NCBI GenBank assembly: GCA_010093485.1
Contig: MU001503.1
Span: 1,261,132 to 1,325,131 of the forward strand
Direction of reading: 5' to 3'
DNA length: 64,000 nt
DNA from: Karstenula rhodostoma CBS 690.94
Taxonomy: Eukaryota; Ascomycota; Dothideomycetes; Pleosporales; Didymosphaeriaceae
Shown piece after piece: positions 10,761 through 25,690 of this stretch (positions are counted from its first letter, which is position 1; every line of letters begins with the position of its first letter). The notes below the pieces were generated by a model, which saw only the letters and a list, made by a program, of their open reading frames with translations, did no database searches and had not been told where the DNA came from. Made by a program: the position numbers and the translations under genes.

Positions 10761-13700
10761 ATTAATAGAAGCTAGAGAAGATAGAGCTTAAAGATATAAT
10801 AAATACCTCTAATACTTATAAAGATTATTATTAATATAAGAAGATAATAGTTATAGTAGATAGTTATAAAATTAATAAAGACTAGAGAAGAAAAAAGAGG
10901 AAGAGCTAGGGCTAGTAATACTACTAGGGCTAATACTACTACTAAGGCTAGTAATCTAGTACTAGTATAGTTATTTATTTAGATAGCTATATAGTTAGAG
11001 ACTATTTCTTAGAAATAGAATTAATAGTATATATTATATTATTAGGTATTTATTTATACTTATACTTTTAGTAGTATAAAGTAGAATATCTACTATAGAT
11101 AAAGAAAACTATATTCTAGAACTAGTATACTAAAACTATAAAGGGGACTAGGGCTAGTAATTCCCTATTACTAGTACTTAGTACTAGCTAGGGCTAATAA
11201 TAAAGTATCTATAGTACTAGTTATTAGACTAGAAAAAAAATACTTATTAGTAGTACTAAACTATTATACTATATAAGAACTATATAGTTATTAGAGTATT
11301 TTTAGTATTAAACTCTATTACTATTAAGTTTCTAGCCCTACTTCTTAATATCTAATTAGAGTACTAACTTATTTTATTAAGCCTAGTATTACTATTTTAT
11401 AGAAGAATATATAGTAGATAAATATTATAACTCTTATTAATAATATTACTTAGGAAACTATCTATACTATTAATATTATTACTTAGAAGGCTATCTATAC
11501 TATTAATAATATTACTTAGAATACTATTTATATTATAGCTAAATTCTAAAGTTCTTTAATACTAGTATATATATTATATTTTTATAATATACCCTAAGAG
11601 TATATATTATATAGTTAAGGGCTATTAAGAGTATAATTAAACTTTATTAAAGATATCTTTAGATACTATCTAATATATTAATTATAGTATTATTAGTCTA
11701 CTACTATTATAAACTCTTTTAAAGTATCTCTTTTAAGGTATATAGGCCTATTTAGGTAGGTTATAGCCTATAATAACCCTTTAATACTTTCTATAGCTAT
11801 ATTCTATATCCCTTTATATATCCTCTTTATATATCTAGTACTTCTAACTAAGGTATCTATACTAAAAGTAAAAAGAATTCTAAATTATATTAAATTTATC
11901 CTCTTTTATTAGCTAAGAGTAGATTTAGATTTTTACTTTTAATTATTTTAATTTTAGCTAGGAGGTTATTAGTACCTTTATATACCTCTTAAGTGTAGCT
12001 TAGTAATATAAGTATTCCCCTAAAGGACTAGCTAAATAAGAATAAATTATAAAACTATTTTTAGTACCTTATAAATAATTATATATTAATAGTATTCTAG
12101 TATAATATTATTTAGTCTATAATATCTATATTAATTAGTTATAGAATATTTATAATAGTAATATTTATATATTTACTTTTCTAATCTCTTTATTTATAGA
12201 GTTATCCCCTTTATTATCCCTACCTTTATATCTAGTATCTATATACTCTATAGATATAAGGCCCTCTTTAGAAAGATTATTAGGTATATTAGTTTTAGAA
12301 TAAGACTACTATATAGGTAGAAAATACTTTTCTACTTTCTAGTCTATAGGTATTAGTAAGTATAGTATAATTCTAAGCTATTTAGCTTTTTTAAAGATAT
12401 CTTTAAATATATTACTTTAATTCTAGAGATCTAGATTATCTCTATTACTAAGTATATAGGTACTAATATAGGTATTAAATATAGAGAAATTAAAGTTATA
12501 AAAATAATTAGTATTATTAGTTTAGTATAAAACTAGTAGTAAAATATACTTTAGTAAATACTTATTAACCTATATAAGAGACTCTATCTAGAGGGGTACC
12601 TAGATAATAAACTTATTAAACTCTAAAATAGTAGTAGTAATAATAGTAAGGGTAGGAGTAAAAATAATATTTAATAATATAGTAATATAATTAAAAATAT
12701 TATTCTAGTAAATAGTTAAGAGGATATAGATATTCTATTTTACTATACTTTATTAAAATATATTATATCTAAGAGCTATTAATTATAAATATTTTATTTA
12801 GAAGGTTAGAATAAATATACTACCTTTTATATATATATTAGGTTTATAAACTATTCTTATAATATAAACTATATTCTAAAAGTTAACTCTACTATATTAA
12901 TAATAGATATTAGTAAGAGAAAACTTTATTATAAATATATACTACTATTAAGTAGATAGGAGAGAGTAATCTAAAGTAGATCTACTCTATAACTTAGAAA
13001 AACTATCCTAATAATTAGTATTTCTACTAAAATACTTTATATATATTAATTTTTTTTTCTACCTTACTATTAGTTAATATTAGTATAGGTAAGAAATTTT
13101 TATAGATACTATAATTATTAACTTAGAGTAAGTAAAGAGATAATTATTAATTTTTACTTTTACTTTATTTTTAAAGTAATAGTTAGCGCCTCCTATAGGC
13201 CTTAGTATAGTATAAGTAATTACTCTTATATTAATAACTCTATTTTTCTTTTACCCTATAATATTTAACTATATAATTATTTACTATACTACCTATTTAT
13301 ATTTATCTTAGTATCTACTCTAGAGTTATACCTCTATATACCTCCCCCTACTTTCTTTAGCCTTCTAGCCTACTAAGTATAATTCTATAAATAGGCTATA
13401 CTTATAGTAAAAGAAAGTTTTATAAGTTTTTATATTCTTTATATTTTCTTAATAGTAGTATATAGTATAGTATTTAAGCTAACTTAATACCTTTCTCTTT
13501 TTATATATATACTACTAGTACTTATAGTATATTTAGAATAATATTAATAAAAGAAATAATATATAAATATTTCTACTTCTACTCTTATATCTATACCTAT
13601 ATCTACTCCTACCCCTATTTCTCCTTTCCTAGCCCTAATTATTACTAATAATAATAATAATAATAATTTTATATTTATATCTATAGGCTTTAACGGGGAT

Positions 13701-14750
13701 ATAGAGATAGGAGAGGCTAAGAATAAAAAAGAGAGTAGAGATAGTAGTAATATTTTCTAAAAGGGTATATTTATATTCTTATTTTTAGCTACTCTTTATA
13801 AGAGTATATAAGCTTTTTATTATTCTAATAGATTCTAATCTTATCTATAGGTATTATAAGTTTATTAGCTAAAAGTAACTAGATTTAAGTAGGCTTAGTT
13901 AAAGAGCTAACCCTAGGTATAGGTTCTAGAAGGTATAGTAGAAGTTATAGTTAACTAGTATTCCTATACTATATAAATTATAGAGACTAAGATAGATAGA
14001 CTCTTTAAAAGGAATAATTACTATAATTAGTATATTTAGAATAACTCTAAATATTAGGTATACTTAGCTAGGGCTTATAAGAATATAATTATAAGGGCTA
14101 GCTTTAAATATACTAGGTATTAGTATTTCCCTAGCTAGGGGGCTTATAATTATAAGGTATTAAAGTTAATAAAAAAGTTAAAAAAGCCTTAATAGTATAG
14201 TTTTTATTACCCCCCCTTATATTACTATTAATATAAAGGTATATTTAGATATTCTATAGTATAGAAGCTTTATCTTATTAGGTATAAAATAGTATAGTAT
14301 AAGTTTCTATTATATAAAATAGTAGTTATATTTATAACTACCTAGCTAATTAAGTAGAAATCTATAATATAGACCTATTTTATACTAGATTATTATTTTC
14401 TTTTTTAGATATATTAATAAGACTTATTTTAGATTATTATTTAGATATTATATACTAGCTTTACCTTATTAGATATAGAGTAATATAGTATAAGTCCCTA
14501 TTATATAAAGTAGTAGTTATATCTATAACTATCTAGCTAGTTAAGCTAATATATAGTATACCTATCTAATAGTTTAAGTAATCTACTAGTATAATAATAT
14601 CTCTTTTTCTATAGTCCTTTAACTAGTAACTATTAGTATAAAGTATACCTATTTAATAGTATAGGTAATCTACTAGTATAATAATATCTCCCTCTCCTTC
14701 TATTTTTTCTAGCTAATAATACTATTAGTAGCTATAATTACTATTTATAT
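10761..14750. other. Unassigned RIP debris
   Basis: About 4 kb of AT-rich sequence with scattered short internal repeats. A block containing GAGACTATTTCTTAGAAATA at about 10998 also occurs near 10155, and a related form is near 9548. Another repeated pair, at about 14285 and 14480, contains TATAAAATAGTAGTTATA-like phrases. No transposase or reverse-transcriptase motif could be recognised by eye. Confidence 0.45.
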
Positions 14751-15165
14751 ACCTAGCTAGAAACTTTATTAATAGTTATATTATAGTAAACTATTTTAGA
14801 ATTAAGTACTTAGCTAAAAACTATATTAATAATAGTATTACTACTAACTACCTTAGATTTAAATACTAAGCTAGAAACTTTTCCTAATAATCTTTTTCTA
14901 ATAATTGCGTTATTACTAACTACCTTAGAACTAAGTACCTAGCTAGAGACTATATTAATAATTACGTTACTACTAATTATCTTAGGTTTAAGTATTTAAC
15001 TAGAGACTATATTAATAATTATATTATTACCTACTACCTTAGAATTAAATACTTAGCTAGAAACTATATTAACTATTATATTACTGCTAACTACTTTTAA
15101 ATTAAGTACCTAGCTAGAGACTTTATTATTAAAGACCTAGCTATCCTTTACTAAGGAGTGTAAGT
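14751..15165. repeat. 57-bp tandem repeat, seven copies
   Basis: Units starting ACCTAGCTAGAGACT or close variants begin at 14751, 14808, 14865, 14937, 14994, 15051 and 15108. All steps are 57 bp except one of 72 bp that carries a 15-bp insertion. Both 57 and 15 are multiples of three (19 and 5 codons), suggesting a former protein repeat. Several rare survivors of RIP (GCG near 14907, ACG near 14964, CTG near 15085) lie inside this array. Confidence 0.85.
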
Positions 15166-18100
15166 AGTAGACTAGCTAAATTTAAAATAAAGTTAACTAA
15201 TAAGTATTTAGCTATTAGAAATACTAGTAGTCTAAAATATATACTAGGTCTAATATATATAGAAGTATTAAAGTACCTAGTAAAATAGAACTATAGATTA
15301 TATATAGGACTTAATTAGGGGTTATAAGAAATATAATAATACTCTATATTATATATTATCTAGAAAGTAAATAAGAGGAAGTCCTATAATACCTTTAGTA
15401 AATCTATACTATATAAATAATTATATATATTTTATATATAGTATACTAGCTATTATAAATATATATTATAATATCTACCTAACTTAGTAGTTTAAGGTTC
15501 TATACTAATAATAAAAATTAGTATAGAGGTAGATTATAATATTTAATAGCTTATAAATATTACCTAATTAGGAAGTTTAATACCCTATATTAATAATAAA
15601 AAATTACTAAAGTATTACTATCTCTATATAACTCTACTAAGCTACTATCTTTCTCTAAACCTAGTACTATCCTTTTAAAGCTATTAAGTCCTTTCCCTTT
15701 AAGGCTTTACTCTTTTATTTAGTTTTAGGCGTATTTTCTTCTATAATATTATTAGGTTAAAACTATATATAGTTATCTACCTTATAGAGCTATTTATTAT
15801 AGAGTATTTAGATTATACTATTTAGAATATACTATACTATATCTATATAGAGTTAGAGGCTTATCTAGAATTAACTCTTCTAGTATAACTACTAGTATTA
15901 TCTATATTAGTACCTTTATTAAGTACTATACTATTTAATATACTACTACTAATAATATTACTACCTATAACTATAGATATTAGAGTAGGTTCTTACTATA
16001 TTAGAGTAAGTCCTTACTATATTAGAGCTATTATATTTATTTTATATAGATATCCTCTTTTATATACTAGTATAGATATAGTAGAGAATATAATAGTAAT
16101 AATTAATTTAATTATATAATATTCTTAACCCCTACTAGTATTAAGTAAGTCTACTATAATACCTATAAGGTATATTTTATAATATCCTTTAAAATTATCT
16201 TCTAGAAACTCTAATATTATCTTAAATATATAATAAATTAGGTAGATACTATTAGTAGCTTTATCTAATATATATATATCTAGTAGTTAATAGTTTAGTA
16301 TACTAGTATAGCTAGTACTATCTCTAGGTATATCTATATCTTTATTAGCTATTACCTTTTTTTATAGCTTTTATAACTTTAGGTACTAGTTATAAATTTT
16401 CTAATACTATACCTTTAAGACTATCTTAAAAAAGGGCTAGTATTCCTTAAAAAGGTTAAAAAGTTATATATAATTAGGGAGTAATTTCTTATATATTTAT
16501 ACCCTAATTTTATTACTAATATTATTCTAGATTTTTTCTTCTTTCTATACTAACTATTAAGTACTATAGATAATAGACTTTATATAACTTTTATTAAATC
16601 TATAAAGAAGGCTTATTATATAATTTAAAATCCCTTATATATAGTTTTAATATATCTAGAGTTATACCTATAGCCCTATAAATATAATAGTAATATTTTA
16701 TAGTTTATTATTTCTTAGATACTAGATTAATTATCTATTAGTATTAGATACTATAATATAAGTAGATATAATAGAAAGCTAGTATATAAACTTTACTAAC
16801 TTTATAACTATATTATTAGCTCTAGAAGCTATACTATTAGCTCTAGAAGGTATATTAGTTTTAAAAGCTATATACTTAGTTTTAGAAGCTATATCCTAGG
16901 TTAAGTATTAACTAGAAGCTATAACTAGTAGTAGTTAATAGATAGTAAAGTAGACTTTAATAGTAGTAAGTATTTTTATAAGTAGTATATTAATAATATA
17001 TATTAGTAGTATATATTTATACTTAGGAGTCTATTAGACTAGATATTCTAGATAGCTAGCTCTATAGAGGAGTAGTATAATATAAATAGTAGTTAAATAT
17101 TTATAATTAAATTATAGGGTATATAGTAGTAGTATATATATATAAATACTAGAGGGGTAATTATATTATTAGAGGGAAGTCTAGGAGACTCTAGGAATTA
17201 TCTATCTATAGAAGGACTATTTAATTATAATAAAAATTCTTAAATAATAGAATAACCTCCTATAGCGGTATATATATATAAATATATATTAATATTATAG
17301 AGGGGTAATTATACTAATAGGGGTAGAATTTAGGAGACTCTAGGAATTATCTATATATAGGATAACTAATTAGTTATAATAAGAACTCTTAAATAGTAAG
17401 TTAATATCCTATTCTTTTTAACTATCTATATAATCTATATATATTAGTAGTTATTACTACTACTATTTAGCTTTATTAAAGTATAAGTTCTCTACTATTT
17501 ACTTATTTTATAGTGCTTATTAACCTACTAAATAGATAATACTTATAGTTACTAAAATAAGGGTTACTTATTATACTAGTAGGTCTATTAAATATAGTCC
17601 TTATACTAGAAAGCTATTATAGAAATTATAAAAGGTATAGTAGTTATAGAGGATATATTTAGTATAGCTAGTAATTATTACTACCCTTAAAAATTTCTAG
17701 AATAAGGACTTATATATTAGTAATAGTAGTAGTAATAATAATAATAATATATTTAATAATTATAAATCTAAATATTTTTATCTAGAGGATAAGTAGTTAT
17801 ATTATATAATAGATAATATATATATAACTAAGAATAAGGTAATAACTATAAAAGACTCTAGATTAATTCTTTTACTACCTTCTAAGTAGTAGTAAATCCC
17901 CTAGTTACTAATTTTAATCCCTAAATTAGAGTATAATAATAGACCTCTCCTATACTATTACTAGTATATATACTTCTAGCTAGGTATTAATAAAGTATAG
18001 ATCTTCCTATCTAGTATATATAGGGTAGATAGGTACTTAAAGCTCTTTTATATAATTATACTATTAAAGTAGAAGGTAGAGTAGAAGGGTATATAGCTTA

Positions 18101-18188
18101 GTAGACTATTCTAGACTATAGATATAATAGTAATAGTCTATATTAATAGAGAGTAGGAAAATAAATATATTAACTAATTAATTACTAG
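15166..18188. other. Unassigned RIP debris with a 148-bp direct duplication
   Basis: No frame or domain can be recognised. At about 17,100-17,400 two direct copies about 148 bp apart (GAGGGGTAATTATA at 17152 and 17300) share a following AGGAGACTCTAGGAATTATC. Each is preceded by a TATATATATATAAATA run. This could be an eroded LTR pair or a local duplication. Confidence 0.5.
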
Positions 18189-18474
18189 TATTAAATCTAT
18201 TATAAATAATAATAGATTACTATAAACTATAGATATAGATAGGTTAGTTATATATTATATAATTATATAAATTATTATAATTAATTATTATTCTAAGTCT
18301 AGCTAAGATATACCCTTAAATAGTACCTTAGTACCCTATACTAGTTCTAATAATATAAAATATTCTAGCCTTTCCTTTTATACTTACTACCTATTATTAC
18401 TAGTAGTTACTATAACTTACTATAATAGTAAGTATACTATACTATAGGTAATAATATATATATATAATCTAATA
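18189..18474 (-). repeat. Left LTR (3' LTR of the minus-strand Copia element)
   Basis: 286 bp, about 94% identical by eye to 23434-23719, with equal length and no indels. It is bounded by ACTAG on the outside and by the polypurine tract on the inside. Confidence 0.92.
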
Positions 18475-21400
18475 TACCCCCTTAGCTTAGTATCCCTAGA
18501 TTACCTAAGCTAGATTATAAGTAATAGTTTAGAGTACTTAGTAAAAATAGTCTTAGATTTCTTTAAGTAGTATAGTACTTATTACCTCTCGATTTTCTAT
18601 ATTAACTAATCTAAGCTAGTTAAGAAAGCCTAATTATTTATTTACTAGTAGTACCTTTATAAGTTTATTAGTAATTATTTTAACTAACTTAGTATACTTA
18701 ATAGTAATTATTCCTATAGAGACTTCTTATTATAGCTAGTAATTATAGATATTAATATATTAGAGCTTAGTTTAGAGTTTTAATACTTTTTAAGTTACTA
18801 AGTAAATTATCTATTAATTATTATATTATATTATAATTATAGAGTTAGGTAATATAATTCTAAGCTCCCTTAATAATTTTAAAATATAGATAGCTTCCTT
18901 AGCTATCTATAATAGGGCGAGTAGTTCTACCTCTATTATAAAAGTAGTAATAGTATTTTATTTATTTACCCTCTATACTATTAGGCTATTAAATAACTTA
19001 ATTATATAGCCCTATAAGCTTTTCCTATTAATTATATTATTAGTAAACGAGGTATTACTAGTAATCTAGAGGTATAATCTACCTCTAAGCTATAGACCCT
19101 TATATTTAGTAGCTAAGAGATATAATAATACTCTATTAGTAGTATTTTAATATACTTAGCCTAGATTTAATAGAAACTAGACTAGCTATAATATAATAAA
19201 AGTAATATCTAGTTATATTATAACTATTATAAATAGTAATAATCTAATCTTTTATTAATACTTATTAATCTCTAATAGTAAGGCTAGATCTTTTTAAGGT
19301 TTAAGCTCTATACTAGCTATAGGTATATTATAGTAGTAATTAGTTTTATTTACTAGTTATTAAATCTTTTTAATATATAAGGTCTATAATAATTATATAA
19401 ATTACTAGTCTTATTTTTAGATAACCTCTATACTAAGGAACTATTATAGGTTATCTCCTTTAGTTATAGTATATTTTTATTTAAGTAACTCTATTACTTT
19501 AGTTACTACTACTTTCTTTATTTAGTAATAAGTAATAATAATATTATCTATATAGAAGAAAATAATAATACTATCCTTAATTATATAGTATAGTTTATAT
19601 AGAATTATAATAAAACCTATACTTTTAAGTATTATAGTAAATTTTTTCTACTATAGCTTAGGTAAGATTTAGAGTCTATAGAGAGCCTTCTATAGTTTAA
19701 GGGTTATACCTCTCTTTTAGTATTCTATAGGTATCCTTATATAGACTTCTTAATTAAGTATTATATATATAAATATATTAGTTATATTATATTATTTTAG
19801 TTTAAGGTTATACCTAGTAGCTATCGCTATAAGTATATAGAATAATTAATTAGCTAAGATTACTATATAGATATTTTATAAAGTAATATCCTTTTACTAG
19901 TCTTTTTATATAACTAGTTAAGCCTTATATTTTAGGAATTAATAGTATTTATTAAGTTTATAGGTATATACCTATATATAGTTAAGAATTTAGTAATCTA
20001 CTTATTTAATTAGTCTCTATAGTACTTCTATCTATAAGTTTATTTATTAATAGCTAGTAAGGTATTCGCGTTTAGCTTCTTAAAATAATTCCCCTATTAG
20101 GTAATCCTTAAGTTTAGTTTAAATTATTAGTAGTAGTAGTAGTTAGCTTTAATAAGGTTTTAATCCTTTTATAAGTATTTATTTTACTTATACTTTATTA
20201 AGGTTATAGCCTTTATATATACCTTTATAACCTACTAGAGTACCTACTATAAATATAGCTACCTAGGGTATAATTTTTATACTAGCTATTATTAGCTACT
20301 ATATATAATTATTTACTACTTATACTTTTAGTAATAATATATTCTATATTATAAGTTATACTAGTAGTATAACTAATAGTAGTATTATTAGTAGTAATAA
20401 ATAGGTACTATTATATTTCCTTCTTAGTAACTCTTCTAATATCTCTTATTATTATTATAAGTTACTATAATTTATTATAACTAATTTATTTTTATAGAAT
20501 AAAGTTATCTCTAGTTTAGTTATTAAAGTAGATAGTCTCTCTATAGTCCTAATTTATAATATAATCTCTTTTAGAGTACTATATATAAGGTTATTTATAA
20601 GTTCTTTCTATATTCTATTAAATACTATATCTTTATTAAATATAATATTATAAATACTAATTACTTTTAATAGTAATAGAATCTATATATACTAGATATT
20701 TATTAATTAGTATTCTATAAGGTATCTAATCTATATTTTTAGATTAAGTCTCTATAGTTTACTTTTCCTATACTATATATTATTAGTTATAGCGAAGGCT
20801 TTACTTTTATATACTTTAAAATATACTAGGTTTAGTTTCTAAGGCTAAGTTACTATCCTATTAATAAGGGTAACTATTATAAAGAATACCTTATATAGTA
20901 AGTACTAGTAATTTTTATAATTTAGTATTTAATTATATAAGTATACTATAGCCCTAGTAATTTTAGACTATATTTCCTATAAAAGATTTATATTAAGTTA
21001 TATTATATAGGCTTTTTCTTTTATTATACCCCTTAAGTACTTAACTCCTCTATTTTATACTTATATATTTAGTACTAAGGGCTCGATTTTAATACCTTAG
21101 CTTATATACTAGCGTTTAATATCTACTTTTACTATAAAGATCTTATTATCTAATTTAATAATCTTAACTATTATACTAAACTATACTTTTATAAATAGTA
21201 TAAAGCTATTAAATACCTTAATAATAGTTTTTACTAAATAGTTATCTTTAAAGTAGAAGTCCTATATATAGCTAGAGTATTAATTAGTAATTAATATTTA
21301 GCTTTTCTCTTTAGTAGAGCTATTAAGTTTAAAATTATAAAAGTTAATTATAATATACTTACTAGATTTTTAATTATTTAGTTAAGGTATATATCTAATC

Positions 21401-23433
21401 TATTATTTTAATTTAGCTTATCTATAGGTATTATATTTTACTATAGGGATATCTTTAATATATACCCCCTTAGCTTACTATACTAGATACTTAAGTATAT
21501 TTAGTTTTAGGTAGTCTAGTTATTTATACTATATAGTTATATTTATAGTTTTTACTTTATACTTTATATATATTATTACCTTATATATAATATATACTAT
21601 ACTTTATATAATAGTATAAATATTATTAGTAGGTCTATACTCTAGTATTTATTAACTATATAATTTTTATAGTTCTACTATAATAGTATTATTAGCCTAT
21701 TTTAGTACTATAGGTTCTAATTTAGTATTTTACTATAGTCCTTAATATCTAAATAGTTAAAAGGACACTAGATTATAAAATAGGTTAAGGTAGTAAGCTA
21801 TATTATTAAGTCTAATTATACTATTTTTTTAGTAATTTTATAGTCTAAGGTAAATGCTTTTATATCCTTATATCTAAACCTATATATTACTTACCTATAT
21901 AAAGTCTTCTAGTATTAGTAGTTAAATAAGATAAATTAATTAATATTATTAAAGATATAATATATAGTACTTAAGTTAAGGATTAATAAGGTTTATAGTA
22001 GATATATATAAGGGTTAGATTAAAAGATTACTTAGAAGCTTATAGGGATTATAGTAATTTTCTATCCTTTTAGTTACTTATTACTAGCCTCTAATATTTA
22101 GGTTAGTATAGGAGTATATAACTATTTAATTTATAGTATTCTAGATTATACTTATTTAGATATATATATCTATTCTTATATTAAGGGATTATTTTAGATA
22201 TTATATTTAATAAAACTATTCTATCCTAGTTATAGTTTCTACTATACTAGAACTTTTTCTAAAAAGATATAGTAGTAATCCTTTAGTATATATTCTATAG
22301 AATATATAGGATACTTTTTTTTATTTATACCTTAATTTTTTATTTACTAGTAAGGTATTTTATTCCTTTTATAACCTCCCTATTTATATAGTATAGAGGT
22401 ATTCTATCTATATAGTATAGAGCTTTATCTATATAGTATAAAGAATTCTTACCTATATAATATAAGTAGATTAGGATTATATAATCCCTATAAGGATATT
22501 ATTATACTCTATTCCTATTTTTAAGTACCTTATATTTATATAGGTATACTATTACTAGTATAAAAGGTATCCCCTTTAGTACTAGTATTTAGTTCTCCTC
22601 TAGTAATAAATATAGTTTTAATTATAGCCTTAACTAGATAATAGTATTCTATATAGAGTCTAAACCTCTTTATTATATTTTAGTATATTATCTCTTATTT
22701 ATTTTAGAGGGCCTATTTAAAAGTAATAGTATATATTTTATCTAGTACTATAATACTTTTTATAAAATTATTAAAAATAGTTATATTATCTATAGTCTCT
22801 ATATAGCCTTACCTCTTAGTAGTAGATACTATATAATTATATTTAGCTAGCTAAAAGTCCTATTTAGTTAACCTCTTAATATTTTAAATAATATATAGGT
22901 ATTTATATTATACTTATAGCTTTACTTCTTTATTATTAACTCCTACCTTTTTTATAATAAGGAAGATCTATTCTTTATATAGTTTTTTAGAAAGGTAGTA
23001 GGTATTAAATAGGTTAGCTATAATAGAACCCTATAGGTATAATATAAGTTTCTCTACTCCCTATACCTCTATATAATATTCTACTAATTCTATTTTATAC
23101 TAATTAGATTATAGTTTATAGTATTTAACTTATAAGTTCTATTATAACTTTTATATATTTATAAGGATATATAGGCTACTTAGTATTAGATTATTATTAT
23201 ATATAAATTAATATAGGTTTAGTAACTATAGTATTTATAGTTATAGCTTTAGTACTTTATTATTAGTTAGGTTAAATATATACTATACTTAGTTAGCTTT
23301 TACTTATATTTCTAGTATTATTAGTTATTCTATATATTATATAGAAGTAGTAAGGAAGGTTTTTATAGGTCTAATAGGTAGTGCTATATTATTTAGCGCG
23401 TATAGTTAGTAATAAGGTAGTAAGACTCTTAAT

Positions 23434-23719
23434 TATTAGATTTACTATAAATAATAATAAATTACTATAAACTATAAATATAGATAGGTTAGTTATATAT
23501 TATATAATTATATAAATTATTATAATTAATTATTATTCTAAGTCTAGCTAAGATATACCCTTAAATAGTATTTTAATACCCTATACTAGTCCTAATAATA
23601 TAAAATATCCTAGTCTCTCCTTTTATACTTACTACCTACTACTACTAGTAGTTACTATAATTTACTATAATAGTAAGTATACTATACTATAGGTAATAAT
23701 ATATATATATAATCTAATA
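23434..23719 (-). repeat. Right LTR (5' LTR of the minus-strand Copia element)
   Basis: 286-bp partner of the left LTR, followed directly by the target duplication ACTAG at 23720-23724. The primer-binding site should lie just inside at about 23415-23433, but RIP makes tRNA matching by eye unreliable. Confidence 0.92.
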
Positions 23720-24689
23720 ACTAGAAAGAATATATACTATTATCTAGTATACTTTAAAGATATCTATAGATATAAGGAGAAATATACTCTTCTAAAAAGG
23801 GATTTATATATTAACTTTAACCTTATTTTTATACTAGTACTTCTAGACCTATCTAATATATCTCTTATTTAGTCTATTCTCTTACTATAATAATTAATAA
23901 TAATTAATATTATAGTAATAATAGGGCCTTAAATTATTATTAATAAAGTATAGAAGTATAAGAATATAGTTTATATAAATATTAATAGAATCTATTAGGT
24001 AGCTTATAAGTCTAAAGAGAATATATCTAAATATATAAATTATTACTATTATATACTAGTTAATATTATAAAATAGTAAAATACTAATATTACTATAGGT
24101 AAGTTAATTATAAAAAAGCTATTAGATACTATAATCTTTACTTTATATAACTATTATAAGAGGGACTAGTTATAAAAGGATAATAAAAGTAGTATAATTT
24201 TTAAAAGAATAGACTAGATAAATAGGATTATAATTTTAATAGTATATATACTTATAGCTCTATTAGATAAGTAGTTAGTAAATACTTTAATAAAGAATAC
24301 TATTTAGAATAATTAGAATTAAAAGAGTAATAGTAGTAATATAGACTTTTTATATAACTTCTATAAAAATCTAGCTCTCTAATTAGTAGTAAGTTTTTAG
24401 GGGAAGAAGTAATATTAATAGAAAGTATTATTAGGGTAATATTAATATAGATAAATTTATACCTTATATATATAATACTTACTCTTTAGCTTATATTATA
24501 ATATTAAAAGTATACTAATATACCCTTATATAATATCTATAATATAGAGGATATTCTAAACTAGCTTAGTATATATTATATTATATACTCTAGTAATTAC
24601 CTCTTATAATAGTTATAATAGTATATTATATATAGTATATAGTATATATTAATATAAAAAAGTTTTTAATAAAATCTACTCGTGCCTTA

Positions 24690-25110
24690 TATACTACCCT
24701 TTAGGGCTATTAATCTTATATCCCTTATTTACTATAGAAGAAGAGTATATCTAGCTCTTTAATATCTCCCCCCCCTATAGTAATAATAATAATAAGTTTA
24801 ACTTCTCTATCTTTTCTAGCCCTAAGCTCTAGCCCTAGCGTTCTATATTAAGGAATATCTCTAAAAAAGTTAAAAAACTTAAAATAATACTATAATAGCT
24901 AGTACCTAAAATTTCTAAAATAAAGAAACTCTCTCTACCTATATATAGATTTTACTATTCTAGTAAAATTAATATATTTAATAACTCTTTAGTAGAAGGC
25001 TCTATATCTAGTAAGTATATAGATATTAGAAACTAAGGTAAGGGTAGTAATAGGGCTACTTTATTTAATAAGAATCTTAGTATTAATAATACTAAGGCTA
25101 TTCTTATCCC

Positions 25111-25145
<35 letters not shown>

Positions 25146-25690
25146 TAAAGATAGAAAAAGAGGTAGAAAAAAAAAAAAAGGAGAATAAAAAGAAGATTTT
25201 ATAGCCTTACTCCCTTATTAGAGTAAGAACGCGTGTAGGGATAGTATTATATAAGTATTAAAAAGTAGATATATATAGACTAGTAGTTTCTTCTAATAAA
25301 GATAATATTTATTATACTCCTATTTAATATTATATAGAGCTAGAGTTTTATATATATTATACCTATATAGAGTTTATTATTAGTAAGTAAGAAAAGGATA
25401 TAGAGGATATAAAGAGTCTAATAATATATAATTACTATATAGGAAGTACTATTATAAATATTATTAGATTTTATAGAATATATTATATAAATCTCTATAT
25501 AATAATACCTAAAAAAATAGAATTCTAGTATATAAAATATTAATTAAGTAGTAGTAAATATAGTATTATAGACTAGTATAAATAGTAGATACTAGTAATA
25601 CTACCCTTATATAGAGTATAAGGCCTATCTAGGTATACTTTTAGTAGTTATATAAATAAAGGGGGGCGCCCTAAAAGTATACTAGAGGAA
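24690..25690 (+). pseudogene. Remnant of an unidentified plus-strand coding sequence
   Basis: From about 25,118 a run of AAT codons is followed in the same frame by a Lys/Glu-rich stretch. It is then interrupted mainly by TAA/TAG at positions where CAA, CAG or TGG would be expected before RIP. This pattern of an otherwise protein-like frame suggests a former gene, probably of a transposable element. Upstream (24,770-24,960) is Pro/Ser-like and basic sequence. No domain can be named. The AAT run at 25118-25146 is a simple repeat. Confidence 0.35.

Larger units (their letters stand above)
18189..23719 (-). mobile_element. Ty1/Copia-type LTR retrotransposon, RIP-inactivated
   Basis: Two direct repeats of 286 bp (18189-18474 and 23434-23719) bound a 5,531-bp element, flanked on both sides by the same 5-bp ACTAG target duplication (18184-18188 and 23720-23724). 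LTR ends read TA...TA, as expected of TG...CA after RIP. The element lies on the minus strand. A purine tract reading GCTAAGCTAAGGGGG on the minus strand abuts the left LTR (18475 onwards), the position of a 3' polypurine tract. A minus-strand reverse-transcriptase signature at 19540-19554 reads Y-I-D-N-I, the RIP form of Y-V-D-D-I, preceded by IIFF as in Copia elements. All reading frames are broken by TAA/TAG. The roughly 16 LTR differences I count are all transitions. No intact protein remains. Confidence 0.92.

Noticed and set aside
23415..23433. Primer-binding site inside the right LTR
   Set aside because: The expected position is clear, but RIP has altered too many bases to match a tRNA 3' end by eye.
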